From contig NZ_JAKRNJ010000001.1 of the NCBI RefSeq assembly GCF_022346925.1, positions 186,001-250,000 of the forward strand: a DNA stretch of 64,000 nucleotides, given 5' to 3'. The notes beneath the pieces are model-generated. The model was not told the DNA's origin, searched no databases, and saw only the letters and a list, made by a program, of their open reading frames with translations. Below, piece by piece: positions 36,651-46,400 of this stretch. A program made the position numbers and the translations under genes. The stretch comes from Microvirga sp. ACRRW (GTDB lineage: Bacteria; Pseudomonadota; Alphaproteobacteria; Rhizobiales; Beijerinckiaceae). Within the stretch, counting starts at the first letter, position 1. Every line of letters starts with the position of its first letter.

Positions 36651-38242
36651 GCTTCCACCGCCCTGCCCTTCAGCGCGAATAATCCGCGCGGTCGTCTTTG
36701 AATGAAAAGAATGATCGCGATGAGAAGCAGGATCTTCCCGAGAACGGCGCCTGCATAAGGCTCAAGCATCTTGTTGGCGATGCCGAGCGTCATTGCGCCG
36801 ACCAATGTACCCCAGAGATTTCCCACACCGCCGAACACAACGACCAGAAAGCTATCGATGATGTAGCCTTGCCCAAGATTGGGGCTGACATTGTCGATCT
36901 GCGAGAGTGCGACACCGGCTATGCCCGCAACACCCGATCCGAGACCGAAGGCCAGCGCATCGATGCGGTTCGTCCGGATGCCCATAGAGCCAGCCATGCG
37001 CCGGTTCTGAGTGACCGCGCGCACATAGAGGCCGAGCCGCGTGTAACGCATCACGCAGAGCAGAACGGCGAAGACCGAGAATGCGAAGACGACGATGGCG
37101 ATGCGATTATAAGTCAGGCTCAAGCCACCGATCTCCAACGCTCCGCTCATCCAGCTTGGTGTGCCGACTTCCCGGTTGGTCGGGCCAAAAATCGTACGCA
37201 CACCCTGCTGGAGAATAAGTGAAAGGCCCCATGTGGCGAGAAGCGTCTCGAGAGGCCGCCCGTAAAGAAAGCGAATGACTCCACGCTCGATGAAGATGCC
37301 GATACCGCCTGAGACGAGGAACGCGAGCGGCAATGCAATGAAAAGGGATGCATCGAAAAGACCAGGAACCTGAAGCCGAATGAACTCCTGAACCATGAAG
37401 GTGGTGTAGGCCCCGATCATGACCATCTCACCATGCGCCATATTGATGACGCCCATGGCGCCGAAGGTGATGGCAAGGCCGATTGCGGCGAGCAGAAGAA
37501 CAGAGCCGAGGGAAACGCCGTACCAGACATTCTGAAGCGCGTTCCAGAATGCCAGACGTGACTGGATTCCTGCAGCCGCCTCCGCGGCAGCCTTGACCAG
37601 TTCCGGATTGGCGTCAGGCGGAAGGTTGCTCAGAAGAGCGAGCGCATCCTGATCTCCGCGCTCGCTCAAGATCTCGATGGCAGCCTTCTTGTCGGATACG
37701 GAAGCGTCCGCCTTGCCCAAGATCACGGAAGCGCGCGCGCGCTCAAGGGCGTCGCGGACATGCACATGACTTTCCTGAGCAATGGCGCGATCGAGCACCG
37801 GCAAGACGGCGGCGTCGCGGGAACGGAATACAGCCCGGGCCGCATTGAGGCGGGCCTGCGCATCGGTGCTCAGCAGCGTGAGATTTCCCATAGCTGCCTC
37901 GACCGCCCGCCGGACGCGATTGTTGACGCGAACCGGCTTGAGCACGTCAGGGGCATTCACGGTCGCGCCCGTGGCTGCATCGACGATGCTTCCTGAGCTT
38001 TCCTTGATATAGACCTGCCCTTCACCAACCAGCAGACGGCCGTCGCGCAAGGCCTCGACGATGGTCAAGGCCCTGCCATGACCGCTGCCTGCAATGGCTG
38101 AGAGCGCAGCTTCCGTATCCGCGTAGCTGTCGGACGCGAATTTCGGCAGCGCCTCCTCGTAGGGGCCTGCCATGGCGCGGGCACCAAAGCCGATCAGCAG
38201 AAGCAGGGCGAAGGCCCGCATAAGTATGCGCAAGCTGGTCAT
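36647..38242 (-). CDS. urtB: Urea ABC transporter permease UrtB with periplasmic N-terminal extension
   Basis: 531 residues from ATG 38242. A signal peptide (LLLLIGFGARAMAG) and a soluble helical region of about 200 residues, normal for UrtB and absent from LivH, precede the LivH-like channel part (ITFGAMGVINMAHGEMVMIGAYTTFMVQEF; GGVGNLWGTLVGAMTLGIANKMLEPYAGAVLGKILLLIAIILFIQRRPRGLF). The frame opens upstream without similarity. The gap to urtA is 64 bases and holds a stem-loop. Confidence 0.93.
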   Translation of the reverse strand: MTSLRILMRAFALLLLIGFGARAMAGPYEEALPKFASDSYADTEAALSAIAGSGHGRALTIVEALRDGRLLVGEGQVYIKESSGSIVDAATGATVNAPDVLKPVRVNNRVRRAVEAAMGNLTLLSTDAQARLNAARAVFRSRDAAVLPVLDRAIAQESHVHVRDALERARASVILGKADASVSDKKAAIEILSERGDQDALALLSNLPPDANPELVKAAAEAAAGIQSRLAFWNALQNVWYGVSLGSVLLLAAIGLAITFGAMGVINMAHGEMVMIGAYTTFMVQEFIRLQVPGLFDASLFIALPLAFLVSGGIGIFIERGVIRFLYGRPLETLLATWGLSLILQQGVRTIFGPTNREVGTPSWMSGALEIGGLSLTYNRIAIVVFAFSVFAVLLCVMRYTRLGLYVRAVTQNRRMAGSMGIRTNRIDALAFGLGSGVAGIAGVALSQIDNVSPNLGQGYIIDSFLVVVFGGVGNLWGTLVGAMTLGIANKMLEPYAGAVLGKILLLIAIILFIQRRPRGLFALKGRAVEA

Positions 38243-38269
38243 TCGCGAGAACTCGAAAGGAGGAAGGGT

Positions 38270-38293
38270 GAGAGCGGCGATGAAGCCGCCCTC
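38270..38293 (-). other. Stem-loop between urtA and urtB
   Basis: On the minus strand GAGGGCGGC pairs with GCCGCTCTC (9 bp, one G-U) around a TTCATC loop. It lies 14 bases after the urtA stop. Such hairpins often protect the receptor mRNA or cause partial termination, so that more binding protein than permease is made. Confidence 0.5.
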
Positions 38294-38306
38294 ATCGCTC
38301 ATGCTG

Positions 38307-39596
38307 TCAGGCGCCGCACTTCTTCGTGACGGTGTTGTAGTTGCCGCACTTGAGCGTCTTCCAATCGGCGATAAGATCCTTCGATCCTTCCAGGTATTGC
38401 GACCAGGCCGCACCCGGCACCAAGGCATCGGTCTGCGACACGGTTTCGAACTGGCCGTCTTCCTTGATCTCGCCGATGAGAACCGGTTTCGTGATGTGAT
38501 GGTTGGGAAGCATCTCGGAGACACCGCCTGTCAGGTTCGGGACCTGAATACCGACGATGGAGTCGATGACCTTGTCCGGATCCGTCGTGCCGGCCTTCTC
38601 CACGGCCTTCACCCACATGTTGAAGCCGATCACGTGCGCTTCCATGGGATCGTTGGTGACGCGCTTATCGTTCTTTGTAAAAGCCTTCCACTTCTCGATG
38701 AAGGCCTTGTTGTCGGGAGTGTCCACGGACTGGAAATAGTTCCACGCAGCGAGGTGGCCCACGAGCGGCTTCGTGTCGATGCCGGCGAGCTCTTCTTCAC
38801 CCACCGAGAAAGCGACAACCGGAATATCCGTTGCCTTGACGCCCTGGTTGGCGAGCTCCTTGTAGAAAGGCACGTTCGCATCGCCGTTGATGGTGGAGAC
38901 CACGGCGGTCTTCTTACCGGCCGAACCGAACTTCTTGATGTCGGCGACGATGGTCTGCCAGTCGGAATGGCCGAAAGGCGTGTAGCTGATCATGATGTCC
39001 TCGGACTTCACGCCCTTGGATTTCAGATAAGCTTCGAGAATCTTGTTGGTCGTGCGCGGATAAACATAGTCCGTTCCCGCGAGTACCCAGCGCTCCACTT
39101 TCTCTTCCTTGGCAAGGTAATCCACCGCCGGAATGGCCTGCTGGTTCGGCGCAGCGCCGGTGTAGAACACGTTACGCTCGCTTTCCTCGCCCTCATATTG
39201 CACGGGATAGAAGAGGATGCTGTTGAGTTCCTTGAACACGGGCAGAACGGATTTTCGCGACACTGAGGTCCAGCATCCGAAGACGGCAGAGACCTTGTCC
39301 TGGCTGATGAGCTGGCGAGCCTTTTCGGCGAATAGCGGCCAGTCGGACGCAGGATCCACCACCACCGCTTCGAGCTTCTTGCCCAAGAGGCCGCCCTTCT
39401 TGTTCTGCTCCTCGATGAGCATCAGCATGACGTCTTTGAGCGTGGTCTCGCTGATCGCCATGGTGCCCGACAAGGAATGGAGAATGCCAACCTTGATCGT
39501 TTCCTGTGCTTGCGCGGCTCCACTCAGTGCGCCTGTCATCAGCGCAACAGACGCCATCGCGATCAGGCTTCTGCGGGTCATCTTCAACATCGACAT
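38307..39596 (-). CDS. urtA: Urea ABC transporter substrate-binding protein UrtA
   Basis: 429 residues from ATG 39596 with a GAGGGAGAAG ribosome site; the open frame upstream is not family-like. A signal peptide (RRSLIAMASVALMTGALSGAAQAQ) is followed by the UrtA core: KVGILHSLSGTMAISETTLKD, AVFGCWTSVSRKSVLPVFKE, LLFYPVQYEGEE-like (ILFYPVQYEGEESERNVFYTGAAPNQQ), and HHITKPVLIGEI. It binds urea with high affinity in the periplasm. It is the first gene of the 12-gene urt-ure operon and lies below a sigma-54 promoter. Confidence 0.95.
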   Translation of the reverse strand: MSMLKMTRRSLIAMASVALMTGALSGAAQAQETIKVGILHSLSGTMAISETTLKDVMLMLIEEQNKKGGLLGKKLEAVVVDPASDWPLFAEKARQLISQDKVSAVFGCWTSVSRKSVLPVFKELNSILFYPVQYEGEESERNVFYTGAAPNQQAIPAVDYLAKEEKVERWVLAGTDYVYPRTTNKILEAYLKSKGVKSEDIMISYTPFGHSDWQTIVADIKKFGSAGKKTAVVSTINGDANVPFYKELANQGVKATDIPVVAFSVGEEELAGIDTKPLVGHLAAWNYFQSVDTPDNKAFIEKWKAFTKNDKRVTNDPMEAHVIGFNMWVKAVEKAGTTDPDKVIDSIVGIQVPNLTGGVSEMLPNHHITKPVLIGEIKEDGQFETVSQTDALVPGAAWSQYLEGSKDLIADWKTLKCGNYNTVTKKCGA

Positions 39597-39645
39597 GGTC
39601 TTCTCCCTCGTCTGCCCTGATTTGAGGTGCAGCACGGGGCTCATA

Positions 39646-39662
39646 CGCAATAACCATGCCAA
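39646..39662 (-). promoter_or_regulatory. Sigma-54 (RpoN) promoter of the urt-ure operon
   Basis: On the minus strand the sequence is TTGGCATGGTTATTGCG, matching the consensus YTGGCACG-N4-TTGCW except for one base in each element. GG (39660-39659) and GC (39648-39647) are separated by exactly 10 bases. Predicted transcription start is near 39635, giving a leader of about 38 bases before urtA. A loose dyad TGCGG...CCGCA lies at 39688-39706 and might hold an activator. NtrC control is inferred from the nitrogen role of the operon. Confidence 0.75.
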
Positions 39663-39780
39663 GGCTGGACTGAAGGGGCTGGGCTCTTGCGGGGCTCTCC
39701 ACCGCATGAGGATGAGGGCTTCGATTGAGCAGGCTGACTGAAAAAGGGGCATAAGCCCAAGCACGAAGCTGTAACATTCT

Positions 39781-39820
39781 GGCGCGCATCCGCGCCGAAG
39801 GGACGCTCGTTTTCAGCGTC
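39781..39820 (-). terminator. Two stem-loops after glgA1
   Basis: Downstream of the glgA1 stop lie GACGCT/AGCGTC (39802-39820, 7-base loop) and GGCGCG/CGCGCC (39781-39796, 4-base loop). No T-run is present; they are a candidate terminator that separates glgA1 from the urtA promoter. Confidence 0.4.
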
Positions 39821-39843
39821 TCACCTTCCTTGCAGGGTTCTGT

Positions 39844-41376
39844 CTAAGCGTAGACTGCCGTCTGACAGGCCCGCTCATAGACCTCTTTATATTTGGAGGC
39901 GGAGCGATCCCACCCGTGAGGTCTCCCCATCGCGGCTCGACGCATGGCAGAAAGGCGCGGTCTTGAACGGAAGGTCTCCAGGCCTCTCTTGATGGCATCC
40001 ATGAAGCGATAGAGGCATGGCTCGCCGAAGAGGAATCCGTTGACGCCATCTTCGATGGTATCGGCCAGACCACCGGTCCTATGAGCGATCGGCAATGATC
40101 CGAAGCGCTGCGCATACATCTGGCTCAAGCCACATGGCTCGAAACGGGATGGCATGAGCAAAAAATCACTCCCCGCATACATGCGCCGAGCATTGCTTTC
40201 ATCATATCCGATCTTCACACCCACGGAGCCGGGATGGCGCTGAGCGAGAGCCTGGAGTTCAGCCTCGAACCTCGGTTCGCCCTGCCCGATGACGGCGATC
40301 TGACCACCCTGCGAGACAATCGTTTCAGCAGCGGAAATGGCAAGGTCCACGCCCTTTTGATGCACTAGGCGCGAGACGACAGCGAAAAGCGGGCCGTTGG
40401 ACAGAGCAAGCCCGAAGTTTTTCCGCACGTTATTGGCGTTCGCGCGCTTTCCTTTGAAGTTCTCTGCCGAGAACCGGCTGACGAGATAGGGGTCCTTGCT
40501 TGGATCCCAGCTTGGATCGATGCCGTTGATGATACCGTCGAGACGGCCTTGGCAAGCGCGCGTCCGCAAAAGTCCATCGAGCCCACAGCCGAATTCGGGC
40601 CGCGTGATTTCCTGGGCGTAAGTAGAGCTCACGGTCGTGACGTGCGAAGCATAGAAGATTCCGGCCTTCAGAAATGAAAGCTTGCCGTAGAACTCGACGC
40701 CGTTGATGTGAAATGCGGCATCGGGAATGCCGAGACGCGCCAAGCGGTCGCGCTCGAAGATTCCCTGATAGGCAAGGTTGTGAATGGTGAGAATGGTTGG
40801 GATGTGCTGCCCGCGCCATGCGAGATAGGCTGCGGCCAGTCCCGAAGGCCAATCGTTCAGATGCAGCAGATCAGCGCGCCACAACGGATCCCCACTGCCG
40901 CACGCAATATCCGCCGCGGCAAGCCCAAGACGCGCGAAGCGAATATCGTTATCGCTCCAATCCTTGCCGAACGGATCGACATAAGGTGAACCGTCCCGCT
41001 CGTACAGTTCCGGACAGAGAAGAACATAGACGGTCAGCCCGTCCTTGGTCGTGCCGCGGCCGAGACCGCAGGCCGGGATGCCATATGACGCTGGCAGGCG
41101 AGCAATCTCCTCGACCTCTCCGATCTGCGAGAGCACCTGCCGATAACCTGGGATGAGGATTCGGACATCGTAATGATGCCTCAGCGCCCGGGGTAGTGCC
41201 GCGGACACTTCACCAAGACCTCCCGCCTTGATGTAGTCGGCGATCTCGGATGTCACGAAGAGAATCGATTGTCTGCGTTTTACAGAAATTGAAGGCTGAT
41301 GACGATCATGATGCAACTCGCCATGTGTCATCGTCGCGAAAGCTGCACCAGCTTCCGTGTGAAGTGTTTCCAGCAT
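39844..41376 (-). CDS. glgA: Glycogen synthase GlgA (copy 1, diverged)
   Basis: 510 residues. An N-terminal extension of about 35 residues (MTHGELHHDRHQPSISVKRR) precedes the GT5 start ILFVTSEIADYIKAGGLGEVSAALP, where the Lys-x-Gly-Gly motif binds the nucleotide sugar. Further motifs are [96 protein letters not shown]. It transfers glucose from ADP-glucose (or UDP-glucose) to a glucan. ATG 41331 is an alternative start. It is clearly different from glgA copy 2 at 52952-54403 and divergent from treZ. Confidence 0.9.
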   Translation of the reverse strand: MLETLHTEAGAAFATMTHGELHHDRHQPSISVKRRQSILFVTSEIADYIKAGGLGEVSAALPRALRHHYDVRILIPGYRQVLSQIGEVEEIARLPASYGIPACGLGRGTTKDGLTVYVLLCPELYERDGSPYVDPFGKDWSDNDIRFARLGLAAADIACGSGDPLWRADLLHLNDWPSGLAAAYLAWRGQHIPTILTIHNLAYQGIFERDRLARLGIPDAAFHINGVEFYGKLSFLKAGIFYASHVTTVSSTYAQEITRPEFGCGLDGLLRTRACQGRLDGIINGIDPSWDPSKDPYLVSRFSAENFKGKRANANNVRKNFGLALSNGPLFAVVSRLVHQKGVDLAISAAETIVSQGGQIAVIGQGEPRFEAELQALAQRHPGSVGVKIGYDESNARRMYAGSDFLLMPSRFEPCGLSQMYAQRFGSLPIAHRTGGLADTIEDGVNGFLFGEPCLYRFMDAIKRGLETFRSRPRLSAMRRAAMGRPHGWDRSASKYKEVYERACQTAVYA

Positions 41377-41648
41377 GTTTACACGAAGGCGCGTTCCCCA
41401 ATGACCTCTCTGCGCCCAAAGCAGGTCGGCGTCTTAACGCATTACCTCTGAGGAATGTTCCGAGGAAAAATCCTAAATAATCAGGATTGCCTCAATCTTC
41501 CCCATATTATTGCCGTGCTTGAGGAAAATGCTCAACTAAGCCTCATGACGCGCAAAAATTCCGCGCAAGCTTGGCCGTATTTTTTGCAAGTGCCGGGAAC
41601 CTTGTACAGCGAAGCTCGTTCGCAAGTGCCCGAACTTTTGGAGATCTC

Positions 41649-43469
41649 ATGCGGCGGATTCATCCGATGCCTTTCGGGGCGGAAATCACGAATGATGGTG
41701 TTCGCTTTGCACTCTGGGCGCCAACCGCCGCCGATGTCAGGCTCATATTGGATGCTTCGGAGCATGCCTTGGAAGCGCAGGACAATGGCTGGCATCGTCT
41801 TGTCTCGACAGAAGCCAAAGCAGGCAGCCGATACGGCTACAGGATCGACGGGAACCTGATAGTGCCCGATCCGGCCTCCCGCTTCCAGCCGGACGACGTG
41901 CATGGACTGAGCCTCGTCGTGGATCCTCACTCCTATGAATGGAATGACCGCTCCTGGGCCGGACGTCCCTGGGAGGAAACCGTGCTCTATGAAGTTCATG
42001 TAGGCACGGCAACGCCCGAGGGCACCTATGCCGGTCTCATGAACAAGCTCGAAGCCCTACGGGATCTCGGCATCACGGCAATCGAGCTGATGCCGATTGC
42101 GGAGTTCCCCGGCCGCCGGAACTGGGGATATGACGGCGTACTTCCCTACGCTCCCGATGCCGCCTATGGCAGCCCGGAGGATTTGAAGCGTCTCGTAGAC
42201 CGCGCACATCAGCTCGGCATGATGATGTTCCTCGACGTGGTCTACAACCATTTCGGCCCATCCGGGAATTATCTCCACGCCTATGCCAAGTCCTTCTTCA
42301 CGGAAAGGCATCCGACTCCGTGGGGAGCCGGGATCAACGTGGATGGCGAGGAAAGCTGCACGGTGCGCGACTTTTTCATTCACAATGCGCTGTATTGGCT
42401 AGACGAATACCACTTCGATGGCCTGCGCTTCGATGCGGTCCACGCCATCGTCGACGACAGCAAGCCCCACTTCCTCGATGAACTTGCTACCCGTATCCGG
42501 CACGCATTTCCGGATCGCCAGATCCACCTCGTGCTGGAAAACGAGGCCAATCAGGCGCGCTGGCTCGAGCGGGATAACGGCAGGCGCCCTCGCCTTCACA
42601 GCGCTCAATGGGCCGATGACATTCACAATTCCTGGCATGCTCTGCTGACTGGCGAGAACGAGGGCTATTATCAGGATTATGCAGACGCGCCTCTCAAGCG
42701 TCTCGGCCGGGCGCTTGCGGAGGGGTTTGCCTATCAGGGCGATCCATCACATCACAAACCCGGCGTTGTTCGCGGAGAGCCCTCAGCCCACCTTCCGCCG
42801 ACAGCCTTCGTGTCCTTCCTTCAAAACCACGATCAAGTCGGCAATCGAGCTTTCGGAGAGCGTCTTTCGCACCTGATCCCTGCCGACCGCCTCGCGCTCG
42901 CACAAGCTATCTTTCTTCTCTCGCCTCATATTCCGCTGATCTTCATGGGCGAAGAATGGGCCGCCTCGTCTCCATTCCAGTTCTTCGTCGATTTCGAGGC
43001 GGAACCCGACTTGGCCAAAGCTGTCCGCGAAGGGCGTCGAGGAGAGTTCAAACATTTCAAAGCTTTCAACGACCCTGCAACGGCCGAGCGCATTCCTGAT
43101 CCGACGGACCTGGCCACGTTCGATCGCTCCAAGCTCGATTGGTCGGAGATGGCTCGCTCGCCGCACCGAGCATGTGCTCTTGAAACAAAGCGTCTCCTGC
43201 AATTGCGGAAAAACGAGATCCTACCCATGCTCAAGAGTGCATATCGCGGCTCTCGCCACACCGTCTCCACTGACAACATTCTCGATGTGACCTGGAGCTT
43301 CGATAAAGGAACGCTTCGCGTGCTGGCAAATTTTGGCGATCAACCCATTTCTGCCGACGCCAGCAGCAATCCTCAAGTGCTCTGGTCGAGCGCAGATCGC
43401 TCGCCCGCTCATGGCGTCATCCAGCTCGCACCGTGGAACGGCATCGTCATGAAAGAGGCATCCGCATGA
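41649..43469 (+). CDS. treZ: Malto-oligosyltrehalose trehalohydrolase TreZ
   Basis: 606 residues from ATG 41649 (TTGGAG ribosome site). An N-terminal carbohydrate-binding E-set domain (GVRFALWAPTAADVRLILD) leads into the GH13 barrel: LMPIAEFPGRRNWGYDGVLPYAPDAAYG, LDVVYNHFGPSGNYL, DGLRFDAVHAI (nucleophile Asp), HLVLENEANQA (acid Glu) and FLQNHDQVGNRAFG. It releases trehalose from maltooligosyl-trehalose made by TreY. Its stop overlaps the start of the malQ-treY gene (ATGA), so both steps are made together. Confidence 0.94.
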   Translation: MRRIHPMPFGAEITNDGVRFALWAPTAADVRLILDASEHALEAQDNGWHRLVSTEAKAGSRYGYRIDGNLIVPDPASRFQPDDVHGLSLVVDPHSYEWNDRSWAGRPWEETVLYEVHVGTATPEGTYAGLMNKLEALRDLGITAIELMPIAEFPGRRNWGYDGVLPYAPDAAYGSPEDLKRLVDRAHQLGMMMFLDVVYNHFGPSGNYLHAYAKSFFTERHPTPWGAGINVDGEESCTVRDFFIHNALYWLDEYHFDGLRFDAVHAIVDDSKPHFLDELATRIRHAFPDRQIHLVLENEANQARWLERDNGRRPRLHSAQWADDIHNSWHALLTGENEGYYQDYADAPLKRLGRALAEGFAYQGDPSHHKPGVVRGEPSAHLPPTAFVSFLQNHDQVGNRAFGERLSHLIPADRLALAQAIFLLSPHIPLIFMGEEWAASSPFQFFVDFEAEPDLAKAVREGRRGEFKHFKAFNDPATAERIPDPTDLATFDRSKLDWSEMARSPHRACALETKRLLQLRKNEILPMLKSAYRGSRHTVSTDNILDVTWSFDKGTLRVLANFGDQPISADASSNPQVLWSSADRSPAHGVIQLAPWNGIVMKEASA

Positions 43470-46400
43470 GCACGCTGGATGTTCTGTTGGCGCGTATGGC
43501 CGCACTCGTCGGCATTTCATCGGATTATACAGATGCTTTCGGCAGACGCATCGAGACGGGTCCTGAGACGCGCGACGCCATTCTGAAAGCTCTCGGTCTT
43601 GGCATCTCTTCGGAGAGTGAGGCGCAAGACAGCCTTGCCCGGCTGGAGAAGCTGAGAACAGGGCCACTTCCAAGCATCATTACCCTCATATCGGACCATC
43701 CCACCACGATTTCGCTGCGCAGCCCGATCGGACCAGCCGCTTGGACGATCACGGAAGAAAATGGAAGACAGCACAGCGGGACACTCGCTCAGGGGAAAGA
43801 TGCGCTGAATCTCCCTGCCATGCCCATGGGCTATCATCGCCTTGTGCTCGGTGATCTGGAAGCGACCTTGATCGCAGCTCCCGAGAGTTGCTGGCAGCCT
43901 GAAATCATTGAAGGAAACAAGCGTCTATGGGGCACGGTGGCCCAGCTTTACTCGCTGCGATCCGCGCATGACCTCGGCATTGGCGATTACTCGGATGTGG
44001 CCCGCCTTGCGGAGGGCGTCGGTGCCTGGGGCGCATCCTTCCTGGGTCTTTCCCCTGTTCATGCGCTTTTCTCGGCTGACCGTACGAAGATATCGCCCTA
44101 TTCCCCCTCCTCCCGGCTGTTTCTTGAAGCTCTTTATATCGATCCGACCGCCGTGGAAGGTTTTGCCGAAAGCGGGGCTCAACAGATTCTGGAAAAATCC
44201 GATGTGCAAGAGCGCGTGTCGCGTCTCAAAGGCGCTCAGCTCATCGATTATAAGGAAACATGGGCGATAAAGCGCCTCTTGCTTGATGCCTTATGGAATT
44301 ACTTCCGTAAATTCGCCGATCAGACCGCATTCGAATCCTTCCGCAGAGCTGCAGGGCAAGGTCTGGAAGCACACGCCACTTTTGAAGCGCTTTCTGAGTA
44401 CTTCCGCGAACAAAACTGCGCTTGGATCGGCGACTGGCCGGACGACTATAGAGATATACGCTCCCCTGAAGTCGAGCGCTTCCGTTCGACGCATGCTGAG
44501 TGCGTTGCATTCCATGTGTGGCTGCAATGGCTCGCCGACCAACAACTGGCACAGGCTGCGGAGCACGCACGCGCAGCAGGTCTAACGATCGGTCTATATC
44601 GTGATCTCGCTGTTGGGGCCGACGGTGGCGGGTCGGAAATCTGGGCAACACCTGAGCGGTTTGCACCTGGGCTCGCCATTGGCGCTCCTCCAGATCCACT
44701 AGGACCCCAGGGGCAGAATTGGGGCCTTCCGCCCTTCAACCCTCTCACGCTTGAAGAACAGGGCTTGGCAGCTTTTCGGGATTTGGTCGCTGCGAATATG
44801 CGTCATGCCGGCGCGATCCGCATCGATCATGCATTCCAGCTTCAACGTCTCTTCCTCATTCCCTCCGGCGCACCTGCCTCACAGGGTGCCTATGTGGATT
44901 ATCCGTTCGAGGCGATGCTCGCGGTCTTACGCATTGAAAGCCATCGCGCCCAGTGCCTCGTCATTGCGGAAGATCTCGGCACCGCGCCGAAAGGCTTCTC
45001 CGATGCCATCATGGCGTCAGGCATACTCAGCTACCGCGTTCTCCCCTTTGAGCGTGAGGGCTCCGCTTTCAGGAAGCCGGAAGATTATCCGCACTCAGCC
45101 ATGTCCGTTCTCACGACCCATGATCTTCCAACCTTCATAGGTTGGTGGCGCGGACTCGACATCGACTTACGTCAGACGCTTGGCGTGTTCGATCCTGCGA
45201 CAGCATCGAACGAGCGTGCGGCACGAAAAGCCGACAGGCAGCACTTCGCAAAGGCATTGACAGAAGAAGGTTTGCTGACTTCTCCCGATGTGCCGGATGA
45301 GCCGCCGCTTGAAGGAGCCCTGCGCTATTTGGCCCGCACCTCATGCATTCTCACGGCTCTCCAGATCGAGGATGCATCCGGCGAGCTGAACCAGCCCAAC
45401 ATGCCCGGCATGGATGCCGGGCATCCCAATTGGCGCAGGCGCCTTTCGAACACTATCGAAAGCATAGTGTCTCCCGGCAATCTTTTTGCAAAGCTCTCCG
45501 TAGTTCTGGCGGAAGAAGGACGGAACGTGCAGGGGCGAACAAGCATACTGGCTTCACCTCCGCCACGCGCCACATATCGGCTGCAGTTTCACAAGGACTT
45601 CACTTTCGATGATGCCGTAAAGATCGTGCCATATCTGGCAAAGCTAGGCATCAGCCACGTCTATTCGTCGCCCATCCAGACGGCGAGTCCAGGCTCGACA
45701 CATGGCTACGACATCACCGATCACTCCAGCATCAATCCTGAACTCGGAGGAGAAGAAGACTTCCGTCGTCTGTCGGACACTCTGAAAGGGCATGGATTGG
45801 AGCTTCTGCTCGATATAGTTCCCAACCATATGGGCGTGGGCGGAGAAGCGAATGGCTGGTGGCTGTCAGTGCTCGAATGGGGAGAGAGGTCTCCCGCAGC
45901 CGATACCTTCGACATCGACTGGGAGCGCCCTGGGGCACAAGGCAAGCTCATCATACCCATTCTCGGAAGTCTCTATGGCGAGGCTTTGGAGAAGGGCGAG
46001 CTGCAGCTGAAGTTCGATGCCGATGAAGGAAGTTTCAGCGTTTGGCATTGGGAGCATCGCCTGCCGATCTGTCCGGCGACCTATTCCCTGGTTCTCGACC
46101 ATGTGCCGGCGGCTCTCGATGGGGGAGCTAAGGCCGGTGATTTTCTCATGCTTATGGAACATCACCCTTCCCTGCCGGAAGAAGGCGAGCGCTTGAAACT
46201 ACGCCTGAAGGAGATGGTTGCGGCTCAACCGGAGGTCAAAAAGGCTATCGATGCCGCATTGACGTTCATCAACGGCACGCGCGGCATGCCTCAGAGTTTC
46301 AAAGCTCTTCATCGCCTCCTTGAAGCGCAGGCTTATCGCCTGGCTTACTGGCGGGTAGCTTCAAGCGACATCAATTACCGCCGTTTCTTCGACATCAACA

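Noticed and set aside
39688-39706. TGCGG...CCGCA dyad as an NtrC site
   Set aside because: It does not fit the NtrC consensus (TGCACC-N5-GGTGCA) well enough to list as a feature; kept only as a note on the sigma-54 promoter.
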